This document shows, piece by piece, positions 6,972-17,066 of a stretch of DNA of 40,742 nucleotides. Under the pieces are notes generated by a model. The model was not told the origin of the DNA and ran no database searches. It saw only the letters and a list, made by a program, of their open reading frames with translations. Within the stretch, counting starts at the first letter, position 1. Each line of letters begins with the position of its first letter. The position numbers and the translations under genes are program-made. The DNA is from JAOAHC01 sp964593045 (GTDB taxonomy: Bacteria > Bacillota > Clostridia > TANB77 > CAG-465): NCBI GenBank assembly GCA_964593045.1, contig CAZQJQ010000008.1:1-40742 (forward strand), given 5' to 3'.

Positions 6972-8783
6972 TTATTCAGCAAATATTGCTTCAAATTCTT
7001 CACTGTTTATTTTTTCCTGTTCTAATAATTTTTCCGCTACTTTATGTAATTTATCAATATTATCTTTTAGTAATCTTTCTGCATAATCATATGCTCTTCT
7101 TATTATATCTTGAACTTCTTCATCAATTTCAGCAGCAATTTTTTCACTGAAGTTCCTTTGGTTATTTATATCTCTGCCTAAAAATACTTCTTCTTGATTT
7201 GTTCCAAAAGTTATTGGTCCAAGTTTTTCTGACATACCATATTTCATAACCATATTTCTTGCAATTTTACTTGCTCTTTCTATATCACTTGAAGCTCCTG
7301 TACTTATATCATTCAATACTAATTGTTCTGCAACTCTTCCTCCAAGAAGTGATACAATATGCTCTTGCATCTCAGATTTTGATCTATAGCTCTTATCTTC
7401 ATTTGGTTTATACATTGTATAACCACCTGCCATACCTCGTGGTATTATAGAGATCTGATGTACTGTATCATGAGTAGGTAGGAATCTTGAAACAACTGCA
7501 TGACCTGCTTCATGATATGCTGTAAGTTTCTTTTCTTTATCACTTATTATTTTACTTCTTTTTTCAGGCCCCATCATAACTTTTACCATTGCTTCTTCTA
7601 CATCTGCAATATCTATTGTCTTTTTATTTTTCCTTGCAGCAAGAAGTGCTGACTCATTTATCATATTTTCAAGGTCTGCTCCAGAAAAACCAGCTGTATT
7701 TTTTGCAATTACTTTAAAGTCTATTCCCGATACAAAGGGTTTGTTTTTAGCATGTAATTTTAATATTTCTTCCCTTGCACCAATATCCGGCTCATGAACT
7801 ACTATTTGTCTATCAAATCTACCAGGTCTAAGTAATGCTGGATCTAGTATGTCAGGTCTGTTTGTAGCGGCCATAACTATTATTCCTTCGTTAGTTCCAA
7901 ACCCATCCATTTCTACTAATAGTTGATTTAATGTTTGTTCCCTTTCATCATGTCCACCGCCAAGTCCAGCTCCTCTTTGTCTACCTACTGCATCTATTTC
8001 ATCTATAAACAAGATACATGGAGCATTAGATTTAGCTTGTTCAAACATATCTCTTACTCTTGATGCACCAACACCTACAAACATTTCAACAAAGTCAGAT
8101 CCACTTATTGAGAAAAACGGAACTCCTGCTTCTCCTGATACTGCTTTTGCAAGTAATGTTTTACCTGTTCCAGGATGTCCTACTAATAATATTCCTTTTG
8201 GAATTCTTGCACCCATTTCTTGATATTTTTTAGGGTGTTTTAAAAATTCTACTATTTCTTCTAGTTCTTCTTTTTCTTCTTTAAGTCCAGCTACATTTTC
8301 AAATGTTACTTTTTTCTTTGAATTAGCATCCGTTTTCTTTGCTCTGCTTTTTCCAAAACTCATTGCCTTAGAATTACCATCACCTGTTTTTCTTAACATA
8401 TATACAAATATTAAAAATGTACCAAGAAGTAATAATATGTTCGGAATAAGTGGACCTATAACTTCCATAGTTGATGGCTCTGCTACTGTTAATTCAAACT
8501 CACCATTTACAACATTTTGTTGTAATGCTGTAATTAAAGCTGTACTATCTGGTATATTTACCGTTCTTTTTACATTTTCTTCGTTTTTCAAAACTACCAC
8601 AGCTGATTCTTTATCACTTTGTATCGTTATTGATTCAACATTTTTTTCATTTATTCTTTGCATTAACTCTGTATAAGTCATTTCTTTTACTGTGCTCATA
8701 TTTAAATATGATATAAAATATATCGCTATTAAAAACAACGCAGTATATGTTAATATAGTTCTTAAAATACCTCTTTTCTTCAA
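6972..8783 (-). CDS. ftsH: ATP-dependent zinc metalloprotease FtsH
   Basis: FtsH is a membrane-anchored AAA+ protease that degrades misassembled membrane proteins and short-lived regulators. I chose the TTG at 8783 because GGAGGT lies six bases upstream and this start avoids overlap with tilS. It gives 603 aa. Two transmembrane helices (about 10-26 and 110-129) flank a small extracytoplasmic domain. Walker A GHPGTGKT is at 202-209, Walker B is ILFIDEID, and the second region of homology is ATNRPDILDPALLRPGRFDR. The zinc site HEAGH is at 424-428, with a downstream Asp ligand expected near SSDIERAS. It is the last gene of the run gdpP-rplI-dnaB-tilS-ftsH; tilS-ftsH adjacency is common in Firmicutes. 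Confidence 0.97.
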   Translation of the reverse strand: MKKRGILRTILTYTALFLIAIYFISYLNMSTVKEMTYTELMQRINEKNVESITIQSDKESAVVVLKNEENVKRTVNIPDSTALITALQQNVVNGEFELTVAEPSTMEVIGPLIPNILLLLGTFLIFVYMLRKTGDGNSKAMSFGKSRAKKTDANSKKKVTFENVAGLKEEKEELEEIVEFLKHPKKYQEMGARIPKGILLVGHPGTGKTLLAKAVSGEAGVPFFSISGSDFVEMFVGVGASRVRDMFEQAKSNAPCILFIDEIDAVGRQRGAGLGGGHDEREQTLNQLLVEMDGFGTNEGIIVMAATNRPDILDPALLRPGRFDRQIVVHEPDIGAREEILKLHAKNKPFVSGIDFKVIAKNTAGFSGADLENMINESALLAARKNKKTIDIADVEEAMVKVMMGPEKRSKIISDKEKKLTAYHEAGHAVVSRFLPTHDTVHQISIIPRGMAGGYTMYKPNEDKSYRSKSEMQEHIVSLLGGRVAEQLVLNDISTGASSDIERASKIARNMVMKYGMSEKLGPITFGTNQEEVFLGRDINNQRNFSEKIAAEIDEEVQDIIRRAYDYAERLLKDNIDKLHKVAEKLLEQEKINSEEFEAIFAE

Positions 8784-8796
8784 TTTGCTACCTCCA

Positions 8797-9822
8797 TTAA
8801 TTTTTATATATATTTGCAATAAATTTTGATTTTATAACTACTGTAAATTTATTACCAATTATATACTTTTTTCCTTTTATATTATTTTTAATTAACTTTT
8901 CTATATCAAGAACATGTATATTCTCAATACCATCTAAATTTTTTTGTAACTTGCAAATAATTTCACGTATTACTCTATGTATTATAGCTTCATGTTCATT
9001 TAATAGATCTTTAGTTGTAAATTCAATACAATTATTATACTCTGATATTATAATTTTTTCAACTGTTTTTTTTGTATATTTTTGTATAAAGTCTTCTTCT
9101 GCCTGTGCAATCTTGCTCATCCTTAATATATTTTGCATTAAATTTGGATTATATTCATTTTTTAGCATTGGTATTAAGTTTAATCTTATTTTGTTTCTTT
9201 TATATAAATCTTGAAAATTTGTACTATCTAAACATGGTTGTATATCATTATATTCACAATATAAAATAATATCTTTTTTTTCAATATCTAACATAGGTCT
9301 TATTATATTCTCATGTCTATATCTCATTCCACCAATGCCTTTTAGTCCAGAGCCTCTTAAAATATTTAAAAGTATTGTTTCAACATTATCATCCAAATTA
9401 TGTGCTACTGCTATCTTATTTGCTCCAACTAAATTTAATACATTATTAAAAAACTCATATCTAATGTTTCTACCACAGGTTTCTTCTGATATTTTATTAT
9501 CTTTTGCAATCTTACTAACATCTGCTTTATGGTAATAAAATGGAATATCATATTTTTTACAGAAATTTTCAACATAGTTTTTTTCTTTTTCTGATTCTTC
9601 TCTAATCATGTGATTTACATGTGCTACAAATATATTATATGTTATATTATTTTTTGATTTTAACTCCTCTTTTATTGTTATAAGTGAATTCAACAAGCAC
9701 ATTGAATCGGGTCCACCAGATACACCTACTACAATTTTATCATTATTTTGTATTAATTTATTTGTAATTAATGTTGTCTTTATTTTATTTTCTATCATTT
9801 TTGATATATTAGTATTATTCAT
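8797..9822 (-). CDS. tilS: tRNA(Ile)-lysidine synthase
   Basis: TilS attaches lysine to C34 of the CAU-anticodon tRNA-Ile, which changes decoding from AUG to AUA. The PP-loop SGGPDS is at 35-40, followed by VAHVNHMIREES and the NLDDNVETILLNILRGSGLKG segment typical of the N-type ATP pyrophosphatase fold. At 341 aa it is much shorter than B. subtilis TilS (about 470 aa). It seems to lack most of the C-terminal substrate-binding domains, resembling the compact forms. AUA is a frequent codon in this AT-rich genome, so the enzyme should be essential. It starts 3 bases after the dnaB stop. Confidence 0.93.
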   Translation of the reverse strand: MNNTNISKMIENKIKTTLITNKLIQNNDKIVVGVSGGPDSMCLLNSLITIKEELKSKNNITYNIFVAHVNHMIREESEKEKNYVENFCKKYDIPFYYHKADVSKIAKDNKISEETCGRNIRYEFFNNVLNLVGANKIAVAHNLDDNVETILLNILRGSGLKGIGGMRYRHENIIRPMLDIEKKDIILYCEYNDIQPCLDSTNFQDLYKRNKIRLNLIPMLKNEYNPNLMQNILRMSKIAQAEEDFIQKYTKKTVEKIIISEYNNCIEFTTKDLLNEHEAIIHRVIREIICKLQKNLDGIENIHVLDIEKLIKNNIKGKKYIIGNKFTVVIKSKFIANIYKN

Positions 9823-9825
9823 AAA

Positions 9826-11157
9826 TTATCCTCTATATAGATTAGCAAATTTTGTGTACTGTCCAAGCCAAGCAAGCTCTACTGTACCGGTTGCACCGTT
9901 TCTATTTTTTGCTATTATAACCTCAGCAACATTTTTATTTTCTGTATCAGGGTTATAATATTCTTCTCTATGTAAAAATAGTACTATATCTGCATCTTGC
10001 TCAATAGAACCAGATTCTCTTAAATCACTAAGAAGTGGCCTATGGTCTGTTCTTTGTTCGGTTGCACGAGAAAGTTGTGACAATGCAATTACTGGAACTG
10101 ACAATTCTTTTGCAAGTATTTTTAAAGAACGACTTATTTCTGATATTTCTTGTTGTCTTGATGAATTTCTTGACTTAGATTCCATAAGTTGCATGTAATC
10201 AATTATTATTAATCCTATATTTTTTTCAAGTTTTGCTTTTCTACATTTTGCTCTAAGTTCTGTTGATGTAATACCTGGCGTATCATCTATGTAAATAGGT
10301 ACTTCTGCAAGTTTGCTACTAGCTTTGCCTAATTTTAACCAGTCTTCACTTGTCAAATCAGCATTCCTTATTTTCATGCTATCTATTTCGCTTTCTGAAC
10401 ACAATATTCTATTTACCATTTGCTCTTTTGACATTTCTAAACTAAATATCATAACAGGCACTTTGATTTTTGATGCTACTTGACTGGCGATATTTAATAC
10501 AAAAGCACTCTTCCCCATTGCTGGTCTTGCTGCTACAATTATAAGGTCTGAAGGATTAAGCCCAGATATTTTGTTGTCCAAATCAACAAAGCCACTTTCT
10601 ATTCCAGAAACTTTATTTTTATTTTTAGCCATTCTTTCTAAGTTATCAAATGTTGTTATTAATATTTCTTTTATGCTTTCATAGCCTCTTGAATTTCTAT
10701 TTTGTAATACATCGAATATCTTTTTTTCTGTTTGTTCTATTATGGTATCAACTTCTTCAGTTTGAGAATATCCCATTTTAAGAATTTCATTTGCTGTTTT
10801 TATAAGTTGACGTATAGTAGATTTTTCTTCAACTATTCTTACATATTGTTCTATATTTGAAGTAGTTGGTACATTATCTATCAATGAAGCAATATATGCT
10901 ATATTACCAACTTTTTCTAATGTTCCTCTTAATGATAATTGATCCTTTACAGTTATTGTATCAATATGAGAACCAGTACCATATAAATCAGTCATAGCTG
11001 CAAATATCTCTTTATTATCTTCTCTATAAAAATCAGTTGGTTTTAGTATCTCCATTGCAACTATAACTGCATCTTTGTCTACAAGCATTGACCCTAGTAC
11101 AGCTTGTTCTGCTATTACATCGCATGGTTCTACTCTATTTAAAAGTTCATTTGACAT
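9826..11157 (-). CDS. dnaB: Replicative DNA helicase DnaB (DnaC in Bacillus nomenclature)
   Basis: This is the hexameric 5'-3' helicase that unwinds the replication fork. The N-terminal DnaG-interacting domain begins with EQAVLGSMLVDKDAV. The RecA-like C-terminal domain has Walker A AARPAMGKSAF (about 208-218), FSLEMSKEQMVNRILC, the Walker B segment LIIIDYMQLM and the arginine-finger region RNGATGTVELAW near the end. No intein is present and the 443-aa length is typical. It lies between rplI and tilS with 3-12 base spacings, so all are co-transcribed. Confidence 0.97.
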   Translation of the reverse strand: MSNELLNRVEPCDVIAEQAVLGSMLVDKDAVIVAMEILKPTDFYREDNKEIFAAMTDLYGTGSHIDTITVKDQLSLRGTLEKVGNIAYIASLIDNVPTTSNIEQYVRIVEEKSTIRQLIKTANEILKMGYSQTEEVDTIIEQTEKKIFDVLQNRNSRGYESIKEILITTFDNLERMAKNKNKVSGIESGFVDLDNKISGLNPSDLIIVAARPAMGKSAFVLNIASQVASKIKVPVMIFSLEMSKEQMVNRILCSESEIDSMKIRNADLTSEDWLKLGKASSKLAEVPIYIDDTPGITSTELRAKCRKAKLEKNIGLIIIDYMQLMESKSRNSSRQQEISEISRSLKILAKELSVPVIALSQLSRATEQRTDHRPLLSDLRESGSIEQDADIVLFLHREEYYNPDTENKNVAEVIIAKNRNGATGTVELAWLGQYTKFANLYRG

Positions 11158-11169
11158 TTATATCACCTA

Positions 11170-11616
11170 TTAATCTTTTACTACTAATATTTTTAATTTT
11201 GCTACTATTGCTTCATATAGTTTAATATCAGCTGTATAACTTCCTATCTCTTTTATACTTCTATCAAGAGTAATCTTTTTCTTGTCTACTTTAATATTAA
11301 ATTTCTTTTCTACTTCTTCTGCTATTTCTTTTTCAGTAACACTTCCAAATAATTTTCCGTTATCACCTATTTTATGCTTAAACTCTATATATGTTTTTTC
11401 TATCATTGCTTTTTTATTTAAAGCTTCTTTAGTTTCTTCGCCTTTCTTAAATTGTAATGCTTCTTTTTTTGTATTTGCTTCTGTCATTGATTTATTATCT
11501 GCGATACTTGCTAGTTTTTTAGGTATAAGGAAATTTCTTGCATATCCTTCACTTACTTCTACTACTGATAATTTTTTACCTAATCCTTTTATATCTTGAT
11601 TTAAAACAACTTTCAT
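11170..11616 (-). CDS. rplI: 50S ribosomal protein L9
   Basis: L9 binds 23S rRNA near L1 and helps suppress frameshifting. The N-terminal domain MKVVLNQDIKGLGKKLSVVE with SEGYARNFLIPKKLA is diagnostic. A long connecting helix rich in Lys/Glu (about 41-75) leads to the C-terminal domain. The length of 148 aa is normal. The order gdpP-rplI-dnaB is conserved in many Firmicutes. Confidence 0.97.
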   Translation of the reverse strand: MKVVLNQDIKGLGKKLSVVEVSEGYARNFLIPKKLASIADNKSMTEANTKKEALQFKKGEETKEALNKKAMIEKTYIEFKHKIGDNGKLFGSVTEKEIAEEVEKKFNIKVDKKKITLDRSIKEIGSYTADIKLYEAIVAKLKILVVKD

Positions 11617-11626
11617 AAATACACCT

Positions 11627-13609
11627 CTATTCTTTTTCTTTTAATTTAGTAAGATACGAGTGTATACTTTGAACCAGTTTTTCTTTTGCTTCTTCTATAC
11701 TAATCCCTGCTATTTGTGCCCCTGCAAAAGTTAGGTGTCCTCCACCTCCAACTGTTTCTAATATACTTTGTACATTAATGTCTCCCATTGATCTTCCTGA
11801 TATCATTATTACATTATCTACTTTACATAGTACAAAAGATGCTGATATTCCTGTTATAGTAAGTAACTCATCTGCTGCTTGTGCTGCAATAATTGGCATA
11901 TCATCATGAATCTCATCGGATGTAGAAATAGCAATTTTTCCTTCTATTATCTCTGCATTTTTTACTATATCTACTTTTGCAACGTATGTTTCAAAATCAT
12001 TTTGGAATATTTGTTTTACTTCTGTAATATCCATTCCACTTCTTCTTAAATATGCTGCTACTTCAAATGTCTTAACACCAGTTTTAAATGTAAAATTCTT
12101 AGTATCAACTAGTATTCCAGCATATATTGCTTCTGCTTCATACGATGTTAATTTTATATTTTCCAAATACATTAATAACTCTGTTACTAACTCTGATGTT
12201 GAAGATGAGTATATCTCATGATAAGTAAGAAGTGCATTGTCTATAAACTCAGGACCTCTTCTATGATGGTCAATTACAACTATTTTTTCAAAATTATCTA
12301 TTAAATCATTTACTGCTAAAAATGTTTTCTTATGAGTATCCACGACTATTAATAATGAATTATCATAATCTATCTTCTTTATATCATCTTTTGTATAAAA
12401 TACCTCTTCATATTCCTTTTGATTTTTTAATCTGTCTACAACTAATTTAGTACTATTATTATACTTTGCATCTACAATTATATTGGCATTTTTTCCTAAT
12501 GACTCTGCTATTTTATATACTCCAACTGCAGCTCCTATACAGTCAATATCAGTATTTTTATGTCCTATTATATATATATTATCTACTTTTTCCATTATAT
12601 CTTTTAGTGCTTGTGCAATTGTTCTTGCTCTTACTCTACTTGTTTTTTCGAGTCCTATATTATTTCCTCCATAAAAATCAAACTTCTTTCCATTTTTTAT
12701 AACAACCTGGTCACCACCTCTACCAAGTGCTATATCAAGAGCAGAAGAACTTTCAGAATGTCTATCGTTTAATGAGAGATCTGCATATGACATACCTATT
12801 GATATAGTTATTGGTAATTTAGTTACATTAGTTATATTTCTAATATTTTCAAGTATATCAAATGATGTTTTTTCCATATCAGCAATATATTTTTTTTCAA
12901 TAAAAATCATATATCTATCTTTATCGGTTTTTGCAATTGCTCCATTAACTTCTTTAACCCATTTTCTTATCTCTTTATCTATTTTTGATACAACATCAAG
13001 TCTTATCATATCATCTAATCCTTGTAATGTTTCATCGTAATTATCTATAAAAATCATACCAACTGTAGTTTTCGTATCATCTAATAAATTAACTAGCTCA
13101 TGTTCTTTTGATATATCTATAAAAGATAACAATAAGCAACTATAATCAGTAAAAGTAACATGACTTCCAACTATATTATATGATTTACCAGCAAATGATA
13201 TTGAAGTCTTTAATTCTTCTTTTAAATTATTTTTCTTTTCTATATCTATTGCAACATCTATTATAGTTTCATCTGGTATATCTGTTGTACAAATAGTATT
13301 CTTCCATACAATATCAACTGAATTTAAAACCATTGCCATTGGTATTTTAACAGTATTAAAATTATCTTTTAAGGCTAGGTCTACTCCTTTTGCAATATCT
13401 CTAACCCTATATTTCCTACTTTTTATTTCTTTAAAACACACATATATAGATAACCCAGCTGTAAAGAATACAACTAGCAAATCAATATATATACTAGAAG
13501 GCATTATTACTGAAAAAATAACTGCAAATACTATAACAACAAAAAGATATATTATTTGCATAGTAAATACGTTTAATTCTACTTTTTTCTTTGTTTTATT
13601 TTTCTTCAT
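11627..13609 (-). CDS. gdpP: GdpP-like c-di-AMP phosphodiesterase (DHH family)
   Basis: This protein most likely hydrolyses cyclic di-AMP and so controls potassium homeostasis and cell-wall stress. The order is two transmembrane helices (about 15-35 and 41-58), a PAS-like region, a degenerate GGDEF domain (about 180-300) and a DHH domain. The DHH domain has GHKNTDIDCIGAA (349-361), VVDTHKK (422-428) and DHH (447-449). A DHHA1 domain with GGGGH follows near the C-terminus. Metal ligands expected at H350, D354, D356, D424 and the DHH motif are present. The 660-aa length fits B. subtilis GdpP (659). It heads the operon with rplI, dnaB, tilS and ftsH. Confidence 0.93.
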   Translation of the reverse strand: MKKNKTKKKVELNVFTMQIIYLFVVIVFAVIFSVIMPSSIYIDLLVVFFTAGLSIYVCFKEIKSRKYRVRDIAKGVDLALKDNFNTVKIPMAMVLNSVDIVWKNTICTTDIPDETIIDVAIDIEKKNNLKEELKTSISFAGKSYNIVGSHVTFTDYSCLLLSFIDISKEHELVNLLDDTKTTVGMIFIDNYDETLQGLDDMIRLDVVSKIDKEIRKWVKEVNGAIAKTDKDRYMIFIEKKYIADMEKTSFDILENIRNITNVTKLPITISIGMSYADLSLNDRHSESSSALDIALGRGGDQVVIKNGKKFDFYGGNNIGLEKTSRVRARTIAQALKDIMEKVDNIYIIGHKNTDIDCIGAAVGVYKIAESLGKNANIIVDAKYNNSTKLVVDRLKNQKEYEEVFYTKDDIKKIDYDNSLLIVVDTHKKTFLAVNDLIDNFEKIVVIDHHRRGPEFIDNALLTYHEIYSSSTSELVTELLMYLENIKLTSYEAEAIYAGILVDTKNFTFKTGVKTFEVAAYLRRSGMDITEVKQIFQNDFETYVAKVDIVKNAEIIEGKIAISTSDEIHDDMPIIAAQAADELLTITGISASFVLCKVDNVIMISGRSMGDINVQSILETVGGGGHLTFAGAQIAGISIEEAKEKLVQSIHSYLTKLKEKE

Positions 13610-13642
13610 GATTTCCTTCTTTCTTAAAATTTTACAGTATAT

Positions 13643-13671
13643 ATTGTACTATTTTTTTTAGTAAAAGTCAA
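13643..13671 (-). promoter_or_regulatory. Promoter of the gdpP-rplI-dnaB-tilS-ftsH operon
   Basis: On the minus strand TTGACT (13666-13671), a 17-bp spacer and TACAAT (13643-13648) lie about 34 bases before the gdpP start. Confidence 0.72.
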
Positions 13672-13766
13672 TAATTTAAGGTTTTTTCACAATAGTTAAT
13701 ATAAAATAAAGGTAATTGTATACTAAATATAAAGTATTATCTAATTAATTATAATTTGAAAAACAA

Positions 13767-13795
13767 TAGCCTAGTTACAAGTCATAACTAGGCTA
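13767..13795 (-). terminator. Terminator of the valS unit
   Basis: A perfect 11-bp stem TAGCCTAGTTA/TAACTAGGCTA lies 5 bases past the valS stop codon, followed on the minus strand by TTGTTTTT. Confidence 0.85.
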
Positions 13796-13799
13796 CTTA

Positions 13800-16451
13800 T
13801 CATATATTTTTTAAATTTTCTTCTATTTTTGCTATCAAATCACTATATTTTTCTACCTTTTCTTTTTCTTTTTCTATTAGCTCCTTTGGTGCTTTCATAA
13901 CAAATTTCTCGTTTTGCAACATTGATTTTGCTCTATTTAATTCTTTTATTGCAAGTTCTTTTTCCTCGTTCAATTTTAATATTTTTTCTTCTTTGTTTAC
14001 TACTGAAGATAAATCTAAATATATTATATAATCATTTTTGGTAATGGCTAACATCGTACTTTTTATATTTTCTACTTCTTGTATATTCTCCAATCCAACT
14101 AATTTTTTTATATATTCAAAACTATCAATAATATCTTTTTTTAGTTCGTTATTTGTTATATGAATATATGAAGTGATTTTTTTAGATGGTGGTATATCTG
14201 ATGTTGCACGAACATTTCTAATTTCTGTTATTGTTTCAAGTATTTCATCCACCAAATTTTCAATATTATCAAAAGTTATATCGTCATCTGGAAATTTAGA
14301 GACCATTATACTTTCATTTTCGCCTTTTATTTTCTTCATATCTAAGTCTAAAAATATTTTTTCAGTTATATATGGCATAAAAGGATGTAATATTTTAAGT
14401 GCACTAAGTAATACATAATTTAAAGTTATAACAGCAGTATCATATGATGATTTGTCTTCTTTGTTATATAATCTTGGTTTTATCATTTCAATATATGAAT
14501 CACATATGTTTGACCAAATGAAATCATAAATTTTTGTAATAATTATTCCAATCTCATAGCTTTCAAAATTTTTTCTCGTTTCGTTTGTAAGTTTAGATAA
14601 TTTAGAAACAATCCACTTATCTTCTGGTTTTAAATCTAGTTCATGAATGTTTTCAGTGTTCATTGTATCTACAAGTTTATCTGTTATCTTTGCTTCATCA
14701 AGATGCATTTTTAAAAATCTTGCCGCATTCCATAATTTATTTGTGAAATTTTTTGCTGCTTCTACTTTTTCTTTTTTGTATCTTACATCATTTCCTTGAG
14801 AAATACCTTGTATTAAAGAAAAACGAAGTGAATCTGTTCCATATTGAGTGATAACATCTAAAGGATCTACTCCATTACCAAGTGATTTAGACATTTTTCT
14901 TCCTTTATCATCTCTTACAAGTCCATGCATGTATACATTTTTAAATGGTATTTTGCCTGTATAGGCGATACCGCTAAATATCATTTTACTTACCCAGAAA
15001 GTTAATATATCATAAGCTGTTACAAGTGTAGTTGTTGGATAAAAATACTCAAAATCTTCAGTGTTATCTGGCCAACCAAATACTGAAAATGGCCAAAGTG
15101 CTGAACTAAACCATGTATCTAGAGTATCTTCATCTTGAACTAAATGTCCACCACATTCACATGAGTTTGGCTTGCTTTCAGATACAATAATTTTTCCACA
15201 TTTTTCACAGTAGTATGCAGGTATCCTATGTCCCCACCATAATTGTCTAGATATACACCAATCTTGTATATTTTCCATCCAATTAAAATAGTTCTTTTCA
15301 AATCTTTTAGGCATGAATTTAATCTCTTCATTTTTTACTGCCTCAATTGCAGGTTTTGCCATAGATTCCATTTTAACAAACCATTGTAATGACATATATG
15401 GCTCTATTACACTATGACATCTATAACATGTACCAACATTATGAGTATATGGCTCTATTTTCTCCATAAGTCCTAGTTTTTCTAAGTCATTTACTATATT
15501 TTTTCTTGCTTCAAACCTATCTTGCCCTTCGTACTTACCAGCATTTTCGTTTAAAGTACCATCTTCATTTAGTATATTTATCTGTTCTAAATTATGTCTA
15601 TTACCAACTTCAAAATCGTTTGGATCATGTGCAGGAGTAATCTTAACTACACCGGTACCAAAGTCCATTTCAACATATTCATCTGCTATTATATCAATAT
15701 ATCTATCTGTAAGTGGTAATTTTACTCTTTTGCCTATTAAGTCAGAATATCTAGAATCCTTAGGATTCACCGCAACCGCAGTATCACCAAGCATCGTTTC
15801 TGGTCTTGTAGTAGCTATCACTAAAAAATTATTAGTATTTTCTATTGGATATCTAATATGCCATAAATTAGAATCTTTTTCCTCAAATTCTACTTCTATA
15901 TCTGATATAGAAGTTTTACATACTGGACACCAATTTACAAGCCTTGTACCTCTATATATAAGTCCTTTGTTATACAAGTCTACAAAAACTTTTATTACTG
16001 CTTTTGAACAACCTTCATCAAGTGTAAATCTTTCTTTTTCCCAGTCACAAGAGCAGCCGATTTTTCTTAGCTGTTTTGTTATTTCAGAACCATACTCTTC
16101 CTTCCACTTCCATGCTTCTTTTAAAAATTCTTCTCTTCCTATACTTTCCTTTGTTTTTCCTTCTTTTTTTAATTTTTCTACTACTTTAACTTCAGTTGCA
16201 ATACTTGCATGATCTGTTCCAGGTACCCATAAAGTAGGGATACCATTCATCCTATTGTATCTTATAAATATATCCTGAATTGTATTTACAAGTGCATGTC
16301 CCATATGAAGCTTACCAGTTATATTAGGTGGTGGTATAACAATAACAAAAGGTTTTTTTGTTTTATCCACCTTACATTTAAAATATCCTTTTTTATCCCA
16401 ATTATCATATATTTTATCTTCAAACTTATTTGGATCAAATTTATTTTCCAT
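13800..16451 (-). CDS. valS: Valyl-tRNA synthetase
   Basis: This class I synthetase charges tRNA-Val. The 883 residues include the HIGH-type signature PPNITGKLHMGHA (42-54) and the CP1 editing domain with TTRPETMLGDTAVAVNP. Zinc-finger-like pairs follow (CYRCHS; then CEKCGKI...CECGG), then the KMSKS loop GRKMSKSLGNG. The anticodon-binding helical domain precedes a C-terminal coiled coil (about the last 65 residues) that is characteristic of ValRS. No T-box leader is visible upstream; a small membrane-protein gene ends 19 bases before it. Confidence 0.97.
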   Translation of the reverse strand: MENKFDPNKFEDKIYDNWDKKGYFKCKVDKTKKPFVIVIPPPNITGKLHMGHALVNTIQDIFIRYNRMNGIPTLWVPGTDHASIATEVKVVEKLKKEGKTKESIGREEFLKEAWKWKEEYGSEITKQLRKIGCSCDWEKERFTLDEGCSKAVIKVFVDLYNKGLIYRGTRLVNWCPVCKTSISDIEVEFEEKDSNLWHIRYPIENTNNFLVIATTRPETMLGDTAVAVNPKDSRYSDLIGKRVKLPLTDRYIDIIADEYVEMDFGTGVVKITPAHDPNDFEVGNRHNLEQINILNEDGTLNENAGKYEGQDRFEARKNIVNDLEKLGLMEKIEPYTHNVGTCYRCHSVIEPYMSLQWFVKMESMAKPAIEAVKNEEIKFMPKRFEKNYFNWMENIQDWCISRQLWWGHRIPAYYCEKCGKIIVSESKPNSCECGGHLVQDEDTLDTWFSSALWPFSVFGWPDNTEDFEYFYPTTTLVTAYDILTFWVSKMIFSGIAYTGKIPFKNVYMHGLVRDDKGRKMSKSLGNGVDPLDVITQYGTDSLRFSLIQGISQGNDVRYKKEKVEAAKNFTNKLWNAARFLKMHLDEAKITDKLVDTMNTENIHELDLKPEDKWIVSKLSKLTNETRKNFESYEIGIIITKIYDFIWSNICDSYIEMIKPRLYNKEDKSSYDTAVITLNYVLLSALKILHPFMPYITEKIFLDLDMKKIKGENESIMVSKFPDDDITFDNIENLVDEILETITEIRNVRATSDIPPSKKITSYIHITNNELKKDIIDSFEYIKKLVGLENIQEVENIKSTMLAITKNDYIIYLDLSSVVNKEEKILKLNEEKELAIKELNRAKSMLQNEKFVMKAPKELIEKEKEKVEKYSDLIAKIEENLKNI

Positions 16452-16470
16452 TTAATTCACTCCTTAACTT

Positions 16471-16668
16471 CTATTTTAGCAAAAATAATAATACTAATGA
16501 TATTATACACAAAATATATCCTAATACTTTTGTACCAATTACAACAGCATTTTCATTTTTAGCTACGTTATTCTTACTTTTTCTGACTATACCTCTTGCA
16601 TTAAATATTACTATTATAGCAATAAACAAAAGCATAAGAGCTGATAAAATTCCTACTCCTTTTAACAT
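16471..16668 (-). CDS. Small two-helix membrane protein, 65 aa
   Basis: I place the start at the ATG at 16668, preceded by AAAGGTGATATC. A longer frame to 16722 lacks a comparable ribosome site. The product has two hydrophobic helices (about residues 4-22 and 46-64) joined by a basic, Asn-rich loop (RKSKNNVAKNEN). I do not recognise a family. It sits between the ferredoxin and valS genes on the same strand and may be transcribed with them. Confidence 0.6.
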   Translation of the reverse strand: MLKGVGILSALMLLFIAIIVIFNARGIVRKSKNNVAKNENAVVIGTKVLGYILCIISLVLLFLLK

Positions 16669-16844
16669 GATATCACCTTTCATTAATATATTTAATATAT
16701 CATACAATGGGCATAAAATCAATAGAATAAAAGAAATTGATAGTATATATTTTTTTATGAATATATAAAAAATCGTGCATTAAATATATAGATTAGATTC
16801 TAATATTTACTACACAACATATTTTCATATATTTTTATTTTGTG

Positions 16845-17015
16845 TTATTCTTCCTCTGGTGCTCCTACAGGGCAAACTGATTGACACATGCCACAATTTA
16901 TACATAAATTTTCATCTATTACATATTTGCCATCGCCTTGTTTTATAGCGCCAACTGGGCACTCTGCTGCACACACTCCACAAGAAATACATTTATCTGA
17001 TATTTTGTATGCCAT
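16845..17015 (-). CDS. 2[4Fe-4S] ferredoxin
   Basis: This is a small electron carrier of the clostridial type. The 56 residues carry two complete cluster motifs, CISCGVCAAECPVGA (9-23) and CINCGMCQSVCPVGA (38-52), each CxxCxxCxxxCP. The ATG at 17015 is chosen because AAGGGGGTGA lies just upstream; a longer frame begins at 17036 without a good site. Such ferredoxins serve hydrogenases and pyruvate:ferredoxin oxidoreductase in anaerobes, so the gene points to an anaerobic host. Confidence 0.96.
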   Translation of the reverse strand: MAYKISDKCISCGVCAAECPVGAIKQGDGKYVIDENLCINCGMCQSVCPVGAPEEE

Positions 17016-17066
17016 ATATTTCACCCCCTTATACAAAGTATACTACTATATATATTAATTTTATTC

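Noticed and set aside
8784..8819. Longer ftsH start overlapping tilS
   Set aside because: The TTG at 8783 has GGAGGT at ideal spacing and removes the overlap; the extra residues have no ribosome site of their own.
16452..16470. Possible T-box leader before valS
   Set aside because: Only 19 bases separate valS from the upstream gene and no specifier or antiterminator structure is visible.
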